Assembly (NCBI GenBank): GCA_964626065.1
Contig: CAZVDE010000003.1
Coordinates: 1 to 64,000, forward strand
Direction of reading: 5' to 3'
From: UBA3910 sp964626065
GTDB taxonomy: Bacteria > Bacillota > Limnochordia > Darwinibacteriales > Darwinibacteriaceae
DNA length: 64,000 nt
A program made the position numbers and the translations under genes. The first letter of the stretch is position 1. Each line of letters opens with the position of its first letter. This document shows, piece after piece, positions 39,481 through 47,619 of this stretch. The notes under the pieces were generated by a model. The model was not told where the DNA came from. It worked only from the letters and a program-made list of their open reading frames with translations, and did not search any database.

Positions 39481-41620
39481 CCTTGACGCGCTTCCCTTCA
39501 ATCTCTTCTTTGGTGATCTGCTCCGGATACTCCACCCGAGCATGAAACATGCTGACAATAACTTTAACGAAGGCGTTAGCAATCTTGTCCATATCCTGAA
39601 ACGTCAAGTCGCTCTCATCCAATTCTCCCGAATTTAACCGATCTTTGATGATCTTACGAACAATGCCCTCTATTTTCCCGGGATTGGGTTTGGCCAAAGA
39701 ACGAACAGCCGCTTCTGTGGCATCCGCTAAGGAGACGATGGCCACCTCTTTGCCCTGCGGTTTAGGCCCGGGATAGCGAAAATCCCTCTCTTCCACTGTC
39801 CCCTCGTCATTGGCCTCAGAAGCACGATGGTAAAAATAGCGGACCAAATCCGTGCCGTGATGCTGGGCGATAAACTGGGATACCGCCGGCGGAAGTTTAA
39901 ACTCATTGGCCAATTCCAAGCCGTCTTTCACATGGGAGGTGATGATCAGGGTTGATAGGGACGGAGCCATTTTGTCATGCGGGTTTTCCATGCCCACCTG
40001 GTTTTCCACGAAGAAATAGGGCCGTTTCAGTTTGCCAATGTCGTGGTAATGGGACCCAACCCTAGCTAAAAGGCCATCTGCCCCCACCGCTTCCGCAGCC
40101 GCCTCCGCAAGATTGCCCACTAGTATGCTGTGATGATAAGTACCCGGTGCCTCCAGCATTAAACGCCGCATGAGGGGGTGGTTTGGATTAGATAATTCCA
40201 AAAGCCGCAGAGAAGATGTGACCTTAAACACACTTTCCAGATAGGGTAGAATTCCGATGGCTACAATTGAAGCTAAGACACCGCTGAAAAGCCCCAAATA
40301 GCTGTGGAGTATTAAGCTTATATCCTTACCCAAGAGCCCCAAGGTGATCATAAGCAGTAGTTTGACGCCACCCACTATAAAACCGGCTCGCATCAAATCA
40401 CCGCGCTCACTGACTTTAGACACGCTTAAAATTGCGGTCAATCCGCCGATTAAGGCCAGTACCCCTATCATCCAACTCATGTCATTGATGATCGTCAGCA
40501 GGATCGCCAAAATAATGGTGACAATTGCCGCCACCTTAGAGTCGATCAAAAGGGTTAGAAGTAGGCCCGCCAATGCGGAAGGATTTAAGAACGGGGCGCC
40601 GCTCCAGGCAATTACCGAAAACAGTTTGCCTAAAAGGAGCATGGTAATTAACACCGAACCAACGAGAGCCAAAAGAATTTCGTTGTGCAGGACATCGGAA
40701 CGATTTTGATACAAAAACGTCCCACCCAAGATAAGTAAAATGGAAACTAAAAAGATTACTCCTAAAAAGGCGCCATAATCGCGACCCGTTTTAATCAAGC
40801 CCACATCACGCAAAAGCTCCACATGTTCAGGGCGGACAACATCGCCTTTGCGGACAATTATTTCACCCTTCATTATAAAAATCGGTTCAACGGCATCAAC
40901 GGCCGCTTGCCTGGCCCGATTTACCTTTTCGGTGTCTAGGACTAAATTGGGCTGAATCAGCTGCCGGCCGATGATTGTACCCGCCTCCATCAGTTCGGGC
41001 GTCAACCGCTGGGCATGCACATCGGCCTCAAAGGCGTCCCTTGCATCGCGCAGGCCGTCCTCACTGATTCGCTCCTCCATTGCCGTCAAAAGCAGTGTGG
41101 TCAGGGATTGGGCGAAATGATCGAATTCGGAAAGAGTTAAAGCCGCTATCGACTGCAAAATGGGATCGGAGATCTCAATCTTCCAGTCGCGAATCAAACG
41201 CCTGTCTATTTCGGAGATTGAAAGAGGTTCGGGCGCATCCTCCCCCTCCGGTACTTCCTCCATAATACTGAGGCGCAATAGGTTAAGAATACCGGTAATG
41301 TTTTCTTCCACGCGCAGGATAATTGCCTGATTAAGAAGATGATAATCAGGATCCTCACTTACTTCCAAAAGTGTCTGCCGAGATGCCTCTTCTTTAAGCC
41401 GCTCTGTCTCAGTATGATTGACCGCAGTTATGGGTGCGGCAAGATCCTTTTTTGCCACCTGCCCCACTTCTACCGCCACGCCCATGGGCAGCACATCGAA
41501 AACCAAAATGGCCAAAATGGCCACAAAAACAAGCCCACCTAACAACCACTGCTTAACGGTAGTCTGTTCCAGGATTCGCTGCCTTGCCTGAGTGAAGCTA
41601 CTTTTGCTTTTTCGTTTCAC
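39461..41620 (-). CDS. pgpH: Cyclic-di-AMP phosphodiesterase PgpH (7TM-HD)
   Basis: 719 residues from GTG 41620, which sits 5-6 bases after AGGGGG; an upstream in-frame ATG (41668) lies deep in phoH. TM1 (WLLGGLVFVAILAILVFDVL) precedes a large extracellular domain (about 60-270), seven TM helices (about 275-470) and a cytoplasmic HD domain. HD ligands are HHSILVGNLAEAAAEAVG, SHYHDIGKLKRPYFF, ITSHVKDGLELA and IAQHHGTDLVRYFY. It hydrolyses c-di-AMP to pApA. It follows phoH with a short overlap. Confidence 0.95.
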   Translation of the reverse strand: MKRKSKSSFTQARQRILEQTTVKQWLLGGLVFVAILAILVFDVLPMGVAVEVGQVAKKDLAAPITAVNHTETERLKEEASRQTLLEVSEDPDYHLLNQAIILRVEENITGILNLLRLSIMEEVPEGEDAPEPLSISEIDRRLIRDWKIEISDPILQSIAALTLSEFDHFAQSLTTLLLTAMEERISEDGLRDARDAFEADVHAQRLTPELMEAGTIIGRQLIQPNLVLDTEKVNRARQAAVDAVEPIFIMKGEIIVRKGDVVRPEHVELLRDVGLIKTGRDYGAFLGVIFLVSILLILGGTFLYQNRSDVLHNEILLALVGSVLITMLLLGKLFSVIAWSGAPFLNPSALAGLLLTLLIDSKVAAIVTIILAILLTIINDMSWMIGVLALIGGLTAILSVSKVSERGDLMRAGFIVGGVKLLLMITLGLLGKDISLILHSYLGLFSGVLASIVAIGILPYLESVFKVTSSLRLLELSNPNHPLMRRLMLEAPGTYHHSILVGNLAEAAAEAVGADGLLARVGSHYHDIGKLKRPYFFVENQVGMENPHDKMAPSLSTLIITSHVKDGLELANEFKLPPAVSQFIAQHHGTDLVRYFYHRASEANDEGTVEERDFRYPGPKPQGKEVAIVSLADATEAAVRSLAKPNPGKIEGIVRKIIKDRLNSGELDESDLTFQDMDKIANAFVKVIVSMFHARVEYPEQITKEEIEGKRVKDANIDK

Positions 41621-42581
41621 CTTTGTCCCCCTCATGCCGGGATTTGTCGTAGATTTCATAAGCCTCAATAATTCGCTGCACTAAAGGATGGCGAACCACG
41701 TCATTTTCATTGAAATAGCAAAACCCGATCCCCTCTACGCCGCTGAGGATCTTTTGAATTAAAACGAGGCCCGAAATCTTGCCCGGCGGTAGATCTACCT
41801 GGGTAATGTCACCGGTTACTACCGCTCGGGAACCAAATCCCAAACGAGTCAAAAACATTTTGATCTGTTCCGGTGTGCAGTTTTGGGCTTCGTCTAAAAT
41901 GACAAAACAATCATCGAGCGTTCTACCCCGCATATAAGCGAGGGGAGCGACTTCGATGATCCCTTTTTCCCTATATTTAAGATACGTCTCCTGACCCATA
42001 ATGTCATATAAGGCATCGTAAAGAGGCCGTAGGTACGGATCCACTTTATCCTGAAGATCCCCCGGCAAAAAGCCCAGGTGTTCTCCTGCTTCCACCGCCG
42101 GACGAGTCAGAATAATCCTGTCCACATCTTTTTTTCTCAAAGCGGCCACCGCCACCGCCATCGCCAGATAAGTTTTTCCCGTGCCCGCGGGGCCTATGCC
42201 GAAGACAATATCGTTTTCTGTTATGGACTGCACATATTTCCGCTGGCCGGCGGTTTTAGGCCTGATCTGCTTGCCCCGATGGGTTACAACTACCGTGCCC
42301 GAGCTTAATTCACGCAACAATGTATAATCACCGTTTTCACTCAGCCTTATGGCGTAATAGACATCATGGCTGCTGAGACCCGGGCCTAGCGATGCAATGT
42401 TCTCCAGCACCAGTTTGGCCTGTTCAACGCGCAGCGGCGGCCCGCTTATTGAAAGTTCCAAGCCGCGAGGGACAATTACCACCCCAAACGCATTCTCAAT
42501 CAGGCGCAAATGCTCGTCCTTTTTCCCACTTACCACTTGAGCCTGTTCATTACTGCCAAGGCGAAATATTTTACTGACCAG
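41598..42581 (-). CDS. phoH: PhoH family ATPase (YbeZ/PhoH-like), probable CTG start
   Basis: KH-like N-terminal part followed by a PhoH P-loop domain: Walker A GPAGTGKTYLAMAVAV, Walker B FVILDEAQNCTPEQIKMFLTRLG, sensor GDITQVDLPPG. It works with YbeY and Era in rRNA maturation. The first standard start codon in frame is GTG 42536, but it has no SD and would drop the usual family N-terminus. CTG at 42581 lies 8 bases after GGAGG and about 26 nt after the predicted transcription start, giving 327 residues beginning as VSKIFRLGSNEQAQV after the initiator. Callers that use only ATG/GTG/TTG would give 312 residues. Confidence 0.93.
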   Translation of the reverse strand: MVSKIFRLGSNEQAQVVSGKKDEHLRLIENAFGVVIVPRGLELSISGPPLRVEQAKLVLENIASLGPGLSSHDVYYAIRLSENGDYTLLRELSSGTVVVTHRGKQIRPKTAGQRKYVQSITENDIVFGIGPAGTGKTYLAMAVAVAALRKKDVDRIILTRPAVEAGEHLGFLPGDLQDKVDPYLRPLYDALYDIMGQETYLKYREKGIIEVAPLAYMRGRTLDDCFVILDEAQNCTPEQIKMFLTRLGFGSRAVVTGDITQVDLPPGKISGLVLIQKILSGVEGIGFCYFNENDVVRHPLVQRIIEAYEIYDKSRHEGDKGETKKQK

Positions 42582-42613
42582 ATCGGCTTCCTCCTGTTTT
42601 CCCTTATGTCCTT

Positions 42614-42642
42614 ATTATAAGCAAAACAAGTATGAAGTGCAA
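42614..42642 (-). promoter_or_regulatory. SigA-type promoter for phoH
   Basis: TTGCAC (42637-42642), 17-base spacer, TATAAT (42614-42619) on the minus strand, starting 2 bases after the yqfD stop. It gives vegetative expression of phoH-pgpH-ybeY-DgkA/PAP2-cdd-era independent of yqfC/yqfD. Confidence 0.82.
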
Positions 42643-42643
42643 A

Positions 42644-43813
42644 TTATTGATTTAAAAAGAGGCCGATTTCCTGCTCCGCCTCAACCGTCAGGCTGATCCG
42701 CACTCCGTCCTGATCAGGCATGAAGTACATTTTTTCTTCCGCAGCCCGTATCTGTTCCCGATCCACCCCGCGAGCGGACAATTTTTCCCAGGCCATGGCG
42801 GAGGCCTTCAGCCGCGCTTGTTCAATGGGGACGGCTGTGGGAACGTATTCCACTTCCGCGTATTCCACCCGTGCCAGGCTGATAGGCACCATTGCGGCGC
42901 CAAGCGATAAAGACCACTCCTTCGCTCGCCGCAGATGGGTTTCTTCCGAATAGCTTTTTCCTACGGGAATGACCCAAGGGCCGATTGAAACTAAATACTG
43001 CAGGCGGCGCACCCCGGTTTCCAAGGGCCGCCAGACCACCAGCGGGGCTTCGCCCACCTCTTCATGCCACACCCGGGCCCTAATAATCCCCTCCGCGGAA
43101 CCGAACTGCTTCTGGCCCCGTGCATCGTAGTAATCACCGGAGATTAGGAGCTCGCCGGCCTGAACAGTATCCCCCTCGCCTACCCGGGCGGTACCCCGCA
43201 AAACCAAGACCTGCGTTACAACGCCGTCCTCCGTCGCGTAAATATGCCCCGCGCTCGCCCGCACCCCTTCACCTTCGTTTCGTTCCGAAAGGCTGAGCCT
43301 GGCCCTAACCCCCTTTAACTCCACTTCTGCCCAGGCGAGAGAGGGAAAACGAAGCAGAAGTTCTTTTTCAATCCGGCGCGGCGCAATCGAAGCGCGGCGT
43401 ACCCCCGCATTTAAACCCAATTCTTCCGCCGCTAGCCTGAGTTCGCCCAGGGACAGGCTTTCGTGGCCGTGTATCTCCACAAACCAGATATAACCGGCTA
43501 AATGGACGATAAAAGCCAAACATAGAGCCAAGCCCGCCGGGAGCAGCAGCCGCCTTTTTATACCGCGCAATAAAAAGGGCAGCCCATGACGGTCCAGAAT
43601 GCTCACATTGATCCGGGTCCCCCAGAGCAGGGGCCTCAGGCGGCAAAAATCAGCCATCCCAAAACGAGCCAGCATCACATCGGGAGTGCGCCGTTCGATC
43701 TGCCACAGGACAATATCCGCCACGGCAATCTTATTCAATAAACGTTCCAGGCCCGGCCCCCGCAGCCGCACCGTCACAAACCCACGCCACCACAGCCAAA
43801 AGTAAGTGATCAT
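42644..43813 (-). CDS. yqfD: Sporulation protein YqfD
   Basis: A 389-residue mother-cell sporulation protein. The N-terminal part contains the FVTVRLRGPGLERLLNKI motif. A TM helix (LPAGLALCLAFIVHLAGYIWFV) and a long external domain with VRASAGHIYATEDGVVTQVLVLRGTARVGEGDTVQAGELLISG in consecutive blocks follow. YqfD is SigE-controlled in Bacillus; its exact role is unclear, though it resembles parts of secretion-type assemblies. It overlaps yqfC by 4 bases. Confidence 0.92.
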   Translation of the reverse strand: MITYFWLWWRGFVTVRLRGPGLERLLNKIAVADIVLWQIERRTPDVMLARFGMADFCRLRPLLWGTRINVSILDRHGLPFLLRGIKRRLLLPAGLALCLAFIVHLAGYIWFVEIHGHESLSLGELRLAAEELGLNAGVRRASIAPRRIEKELLLRFPSLAWAEVELKGVRARLSLSERNEGEGVRASAGHIYATEDGVVTQVLVLRGTARVGEGDTVQAGELLISGDYYDARGQKQFGSAEGIIRARVWHEEVGEAPLVVWRPLETGVRRLQYLVSIGPWVIPVGKSYSEETHLRRAKEWSLSLGAAMVPISLARVEYAEVEYVPTAVPIEQARLKASAMAWEKLSARGVDREQIRAAEEKMYFMPDQDGVRISLTVEAEQEIGLFLNQ

Positions 43814-44088
43814 TTCAACACCACCTGGCGAATTTCACCGGCGATTTTAATTTCTGAAGCAGAAAAAGATGTGATCTGCAAATCTTTGCCGATTATCTCA
43901 ATGATTCCCTGGAGGGAGTTAGCTTTGACGCAGGCGGTATTATATTGGATCAAGCCTTTGTGATTGGAAATCCTGGCCTCCATATCGCCTACAAGACTAA
44001 TGGTGGCGTAATCCAGTAGCGCCGCGGGCGGCAGATCAAAGGCGCGAGCAAATGTTTGTCTCAACCTGTGCTTGGAGTCGGGCCCCAT
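43810..44088 (-). CDS. yqfC: Sporulation protein YqfC
   Basis: A 92-residue YqfC/DUF1429 protein: LPPAALLDYATISLVGDMEA, then NHKGLIQYNTACVKANSLQG and LQITSFSASEIKIAGEIRQVV. It is beta-rich, without TM. Made in the mother cell under SigE in Bacillus; function poorly defined. GGGGGGAACGCG precedes the ATG. GCATAAATT upstream loosely resembles a SigE -10 but no matching -35 was found. Confidence 0.9.
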   Translation of the reverse strand: MGPDSKHRLRQTFARAFDLPPAALLDYATISLVGDMEARISNHKGLIQYNTACVKANSLQGIIEIIGKDLQITSFSASEIKIAGEIRQVVLK

Positions 44089-44122
44089 CGCGTTCCCCCC
44101 TTTCTTCTAAATTTATGCATCT

Positions 44123-44160
44123 AAAAAAAGGTTAGACCCCGCGATGCAGGGTCTAACCTT
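44123..44160 (-). terminator. Rho-independent terminator after the floA-linked gene
   Basis: A 12-bp stem (AAGGTTAGACCC paired with GGGTCTAACCTT, 7-9 base loop) followed on the minus strand by seven T. It starts 15 bases after the stop of the small acidic protein gene and closes the rpsU-NfeD-floA unit. Confidence 0.92.
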
Positions 44161-44175
44161 AAACGTCACTTCTTA

Positions 44176-44601
44176 TTAGCGCTGGGGCCAGGGCCTTTTG
44201 GCTCGAGGCTGCCTGAGAATCTCCGACATAATTACTGCTTCAGCCATATTAGGCCGCCATTGGCGTCTCGGTGTACGCCCGGAGGGCCGTTCCGGCTGCG
44301 CAGGCTCTTCATCCCAGCCGCCGGAGCCAAATTCCATTTCCCCGAAAATACCCGGCGCCCCCTTTACGGCCGATCCCGGGCCCGAATCGTCGACGTGGCC
44401 ATCTCCGTCGGCGCCACCATCAGCATCAGCAAAAATCTCCACAGCCGAGTCAATTTCGTCAAATGGCACTGCACGATCACGCATATCGCGGGTGCGGTCC
44501 AATTGCCGCTGGTCGGCCTCTTTGTTTTCCGCTAACTTTCTGATCACGCCGCTGATCACGGCCACAAGAACATAAACTACTAACGCTGCAGATAAATTCA
44601 C
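44176..44601 (-). CDS. Membrane-anchored acidic/disordered protein of unknown function
   Basis: 141 residues. An N-terminal TM helix (LSAALVVYVLVAVISGVI) leads to a charged helix (KLAENKEADQRQLDRTRDMRD), an acidic Gly/Asp-rich linker (ADADGGADGDGHVDD) and a basic Pro/Arg-rich tail. No family was recognised and the linker looks disordered. GTG start after GGTGAGCTAA, 9 bases beyond the floA stop, so it is coupled to floA and may work with it at flotillin membrane domains (inference). Confidence 0.65.
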   Translation of the reverse strand: MNLSAALVVYVLVAVISGVIRKLAENKEADQRQLDRTRDMRDRAVPFDEIDSAVEIFADADGGADGDGHVDDSGPGSAVKGAPGIFGEMEFGSGGWDEEPAQPERPSGRTPRRQWRPNMAEAVIMSEILRQPRAKRPWPQR

Positions 44602-44610
44602 TTAGCTCAC

Positions 44611-45600
44611 CTACCGCAATTCGTCATCGCCGGTGCGGGGGCCATCATCTGTCTGCTCATCACCGATTCTTTTTCTCATCTCGGTGTCGGCCATGACATT
44701 TTGCATGCCGTAATAATCCATCACGCCCAGATTACCCTCGCGCAGGGCCTCCGCCAATGCTTTGGGCACCTCTGCCTCAGCTTCGACAACGCGCGCCCGC
44801 ATCTCTTGCGTGGCCGCTTTCATTTCCTGTTCGCGAGCTTGTGCCGCGAAGCGACGTTCGGCCGCTTTCGCCTGAGCAATATTTTTATCCGCTTCCGCTT
44901 GGTCCATCTGCAGCCGTGCGCCGATGTTTCTGCCCACGTCCACATCGGCGATGTCTATAGATAGAATTTCAAACGCGGTCCCCGAATCTAAACCCTTATT
45001 CAAGACAACCCTAGATATCTTATCGGGGTTCTCCAGAACTTCAGCGTGGCTGACACTGGAACCCACCGTTGTTACAATACCTTCACCGACCCGGGCAATC
45101 ACGGTAGCTTCACCCGCTCCGCCCACAAGGCGTTCTATGTTGGCGCGCACCGTAACACGTGCTTTTGCCTTCAGCTCAATGCCGTCTTTGGCAACAGCGG
45201 AAATAAGGGGCGTTTCAATAACCTTGGGGTTGACGCTCATCTGCACCGCTTCCAGAACATTTCTACCCGCCAGATCAATCGCCGCGGCCCTTTCAAACGG
45301 TAGGGGTATGTCGGCCCGATGGGCAGCGATCAGTGCATCCACTACGTTATCGACGTTACCGCCGGCCAAAAAGTGCGCTTCCAGCTTATCAATGGTAGTC
45401 TCCACACCGCCTTTTTGCGCCTTAATAAAGGGCAAGATGATTCTGCTCGGCGCCACGCGGCGCAAACGCATACCCACAAGCGTTATGATTCCCACATCTA
45501 CTCCGGCTGCAATGGCGGAGATCCACAAGCCGATGGGTACGAAAGTGAAGAAAACGGCCAGGAACGCGATGATAAGAACCAATAAGAAAATCCAAGTCAT
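44611..45600 (-). CDS. floA: Flotillin-like protein FloA (YqfA)
   Basis: A 329-residue flotillin-like scaffold of functional membrane microdomains. Two N-terminal hydrophobic segments (WIFLLVLIIAFLAVFFTFVPIGLWISAIAAGV in consecutive blocks) precede an SPFH-type domain (RVAPSRIILPFIKAQKGGV, then VNPKVIETPLISAVAKDGIELKAKARVTV). A long Ala/Glu coiled coil (QAKAAERRFAAQAREQEMKA) and LREGNLGVMDYYGMQN follow near the end. AAGGAGGTTTTCTGT precedes the ATG. It is paired with the NfeD gene as in Bacillus yqeZ-yqfA. Confidence 0.96.
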   Translation of the reverse strand: MTWIFLLVLIIAFLAVFFTFVPIGLWISAIAAGVDVGIITLVGMRLRRVAPSRIILPFIKAQKGGVETTIDKLEAHFLAGGNVDNVVDALIAAHRADIPLPFERAAAIDLAGRNVLEAVQMSVNPKVIETPLISAVAKDGIELKAKARVTVRANIERLVGGAGEATVIARVGEGIVTTVGSSVSHAEVLENPDKISRVVLNKGLDSGTAFEILSIDIADVDVGRNIGARLQMDQAEADKNIAQAKAAERRFAAQAREQEMKAATQEMRARVVEAEAEVPKALAEALREGNLGVMDYYGMQNVMADTEMRKRIGDEQTDDGPRTGDDELR

Positions 45601-45628
45601 ACAGAAAACCTCCTTTTAAGTTAATTGT

Positions 45629-46978
45629 TTAGTTTATCTCCCGCACAATAATCTTTGATCCTTCCAGTGCAACAACTTCAACTAAGGCATTAGACGCAAT
45701 AAAACCGCCTTCCGAAATCACATTATAGCGTTCTTCACCGATGACGAGCGTTCCCGCGGGCCTCAGCGGTGTAAGCGTCCGGCCGCGCTGCCCCAAAAGA
45801 TCGGGGTAATTATCGCCAGCCTGATAACCCTCTTCCTTAGAACCGGTCTGCGACAAAACCAGCCGCTGCCAAAACCGGGTCCTACCCAAACGCCGCCAGA
45901 GTAAAATCAAGGCCGCAATACTCACCGATAAGGCAATTACAAGGCTCATCACAGCCAGTCTGAAATCCCCGAATACAAGCAGAATACTGGCGGAAACGGC
46001 GATAATGCCCAGGATCCCGGTAATTCCGAAACCGGGAATAACAAAGATCTCCAACAGCAACAGAAATAAGCCAATAATAAAAAGTCCGATTTCTTCAAAG
46101 CCGGCCAAACCCACAATATACCGCCCCCCAAAAAACAGCGCCAGAGAAATTACACCACCCGTTCCGGGGACTCCCCAACCCGGGGTCGTAATTTCCACAA
46201 TCAAGCCTAAAAATCCCAGAGTAAGCAGGAGCGAACTGACGGTAGAATTAGTTAGGAAGCGCGCTACACTTTCGGCCCAATGGGGTTTCAGGCGGATGGG
46301 CTCATAATTGTTGTACCCGAAATAAGTAAGGACCTCATGGATGCTGCCCGCCGTTACATCACTTAGCTCCCATTTTAGCGCATCCTCCGCGGATAGGCTT
46401 AAGATTTTGCCCTTCTCCACCAGATCTTCAATAGCAACGTCCGCATCAACCATGGCCGCCCCTAAACGCTGATCCCTCCCATTTCTCGCCGCTGTTGCCT
46501 CAAATTCGGCGCGCAGGGCAGATACCGTCTTTTCTTCCAAGGGCCTGGGTTCTGCAGCCCCCACGCTGCTGCCTGGTGCCATGGCAATCTGCGGTGCGGA
46601 CAGCGTTATCAAGGCCCCCGCGGACCAAGCCCGTTCACTGACATAAGCAATAACAGGAACCCTTGCTTTAACGAGCAAATCTTTAATCTCTGTGGCAGCA
46701 TCAACACGGCCCCCGAAGGTATTGATTTCTAGTAACACCAGGCCATCATTGCGTTCGGCCACCGCCAAGCCCCTGGCCACGAAAGCGGCCAAACCGGGCT
46801 CAATTTCACCCTGGATAGGCAAAATATAGACGGGAATCGGGTCAACAGCCGCGGCTGGGGCCGGTTGATAAACGGCTAACAAAATCACGACACAAAGTAC
46901 AGCCATTCCGGGTCGGAATCTAAAGCGCCCCACATTATCACCCGCTTTCTTGAAAGAAAGCTCGACATCCTTCGACAT
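45629..46978 (-). CDS. NfeD family protein with ClpP-like protease domain (YqeZ)
   Basis: 449 residues, membrane-bound. A signal/TM segment (GMAVLCVVILLAVYQPAPAAAV) precedes a ClpP/SppA-like serine protease domain (about 45-225; EINTFGGRVDAATEIKDLL, YVSERAWSAGALITLS with the catalytic Ser, and AAMVDADVAIEDL with the Lys region). Four to five TM helices (about 240-370) and a C-terminal OB-fold NfeD domain (GQRGRTLTPLRPAGTLVIG) follow. This long NfeD type typically partners a flotillin, here floA 28 bases downstream. It follows rpsU. Confidence 0.93.
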   Translation of the reverse strand: MSKDVELSFKKAGDNVGRFRFRPGMAVLCVVILLAVYQPAPAAAVDPIPVYILPIQGEIEPGLAAFVARGLAVAERNDGLVLLEINTFGGRVDAATEIKDLLVKARVPVIAYVSERAWSAGALITLSAPQIAMAPGSSVGAAEPRPLEEKTVSALRAEFEATAARNGRDQRLGAAMVDADVAIEDLVEKGKILSLSAEDALKWELSDVTAGSIHEVLTYFGYNNYEPIRLKPHWAESVARFLTNSTVSSLLLTLGFLGLIVEITTPGWGVPGTGGVISLALFFGGRYIVGLAGFEEIGLFIIGLFLLLLEIFVIPGFGITGILGIIAVSASILLVFGDFRLAVMSLVIALSVSIAALILLWRRLGRTRFWQRLVLSQTGSKEEGYQAGDNYPDLLGQRGRTLTPLRPAGTLVIGEERYNVISEGGFIASNALVEVVALEGSKIIVREIN

Positions 46979-46991
46979 CGAGCTATAGTCC

Positions 46992-47171
46992 TTAACGACG
47001 ATACTTTCTTTTGCGAGCAGCCTCCGACTTTTTCTTCCGCCTTACGCTTGGTTTTTCGTAATGCTCGCGTTTTCTGGCCTCGGATAAAACTCCTGACATG
47101 CGAATCTGCCTTTTAAAACGGCGCAAAGCATTATCGAGGGACTCATTTTTGCCTACTTTAATTTCTGCCAC
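46992..47171 (-). CDS. rpsU: 30S ribosomal protein S21
   Basis: 59 residues from GTG 47171: AEIKVGKNESLDNALRRFKR, then the basic tail (KREHYEKPSVRRKKKSEAARKRK). GGAAGGAGGG lies 6-7 bases upstream; an in-frame upstream ATG lacks an SD. S21 helps initiation on the 30S platform. First gene of the rpsU-NfeD-floA unit, with its own promoter and a 65-70 nt leader. Confidence 0.97.
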   Translation of the reverse strand: MAEIKVGKNESLDNALRRFKRQIRMSGVLSEARKREHYEKPSVRRKKKSEAARKRKYRR

Positions 47172-47245
47172 GTATATCCCTCCTTCCAATGCTGATTGCG
47201 TCAAGCGCCTGATGCACCCCGTGCTTCAGGTATAATACAATACTC

Positions 47246-47274
47246 ATTATAGTGCATTCGGAGCCGGTGGTCAA
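47246..47274 (-). promoter_or_regulatory. SigA-type promoter for rpsU-NfeD-floA
   Basis: TTGACC (47269-47274), 17-base spacer, TATAAT (47246-47251) on the minus strand. The leader contains a small hairpin at about 47210-47232 (CCTGAAGCA/TGCATCAGG). Confidence 0.85.
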
Positions 47275-47277
47275 TAA

Positions 47278-47619
47278 TCAACCGGGAGGCCACTGCAGCG
47301 AACGGCCGCCTAAAAGATGGAAGTGCAAATGGGGCACGCTCTGCCCGCCCTGCGAACCAATGTTGAGGACGACACGATAACCAGCAGATAATTGTTCCCG
47401 CTGTGCCAGCGACCGGACCGCTAAAAGTAGGGCGCCCAACAAATCGCGATCTTCTCGTTTGGCCTGATCGAGACTGGCGATATGCTTTTTGGGAATCACC
47501 AGAATATGAGTGGGCGCTTGCGGGTTGAGATCATTAAACGCCACTAAATCATCTGTTTCCAATAATATTTCTGTGGGCAGTTCTCCCCGTGCGATTTTAC
47601 AAAACACACAGTCACTCAT
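47278..47619 (-). CDS. HIT family (histidine triad) protein
   Basis: A 113-residue HINT-type nucleotide hydrolase. N-terminal MSDCVFCKIARGELPTEI holds the Cys pair typical of HINT proteins, and the triad is HLHFHLLGG (His97, His99, His101). ATG 47619 is inside the end of mtaB (8-base overlap) and preceded by a GGAGG-type SD; the longer open frame overlaps mtaB. Likely hydrolyses AMP-NH2-type phosphoramidates. Last gene of the heat-shock operon before the rpsU promoter. Confidence 0.93.
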   Translation of the reverse strand: MSDCVFCKIARGELPTEILLETDDLVAFNDLNPQAPTHILVIPKKHIASLDQAKREDRDLLGALLLAVRSLAQREQLSAGYRVVLNIGSQGGQSVPHLHFHLLGGRSLQWPPG

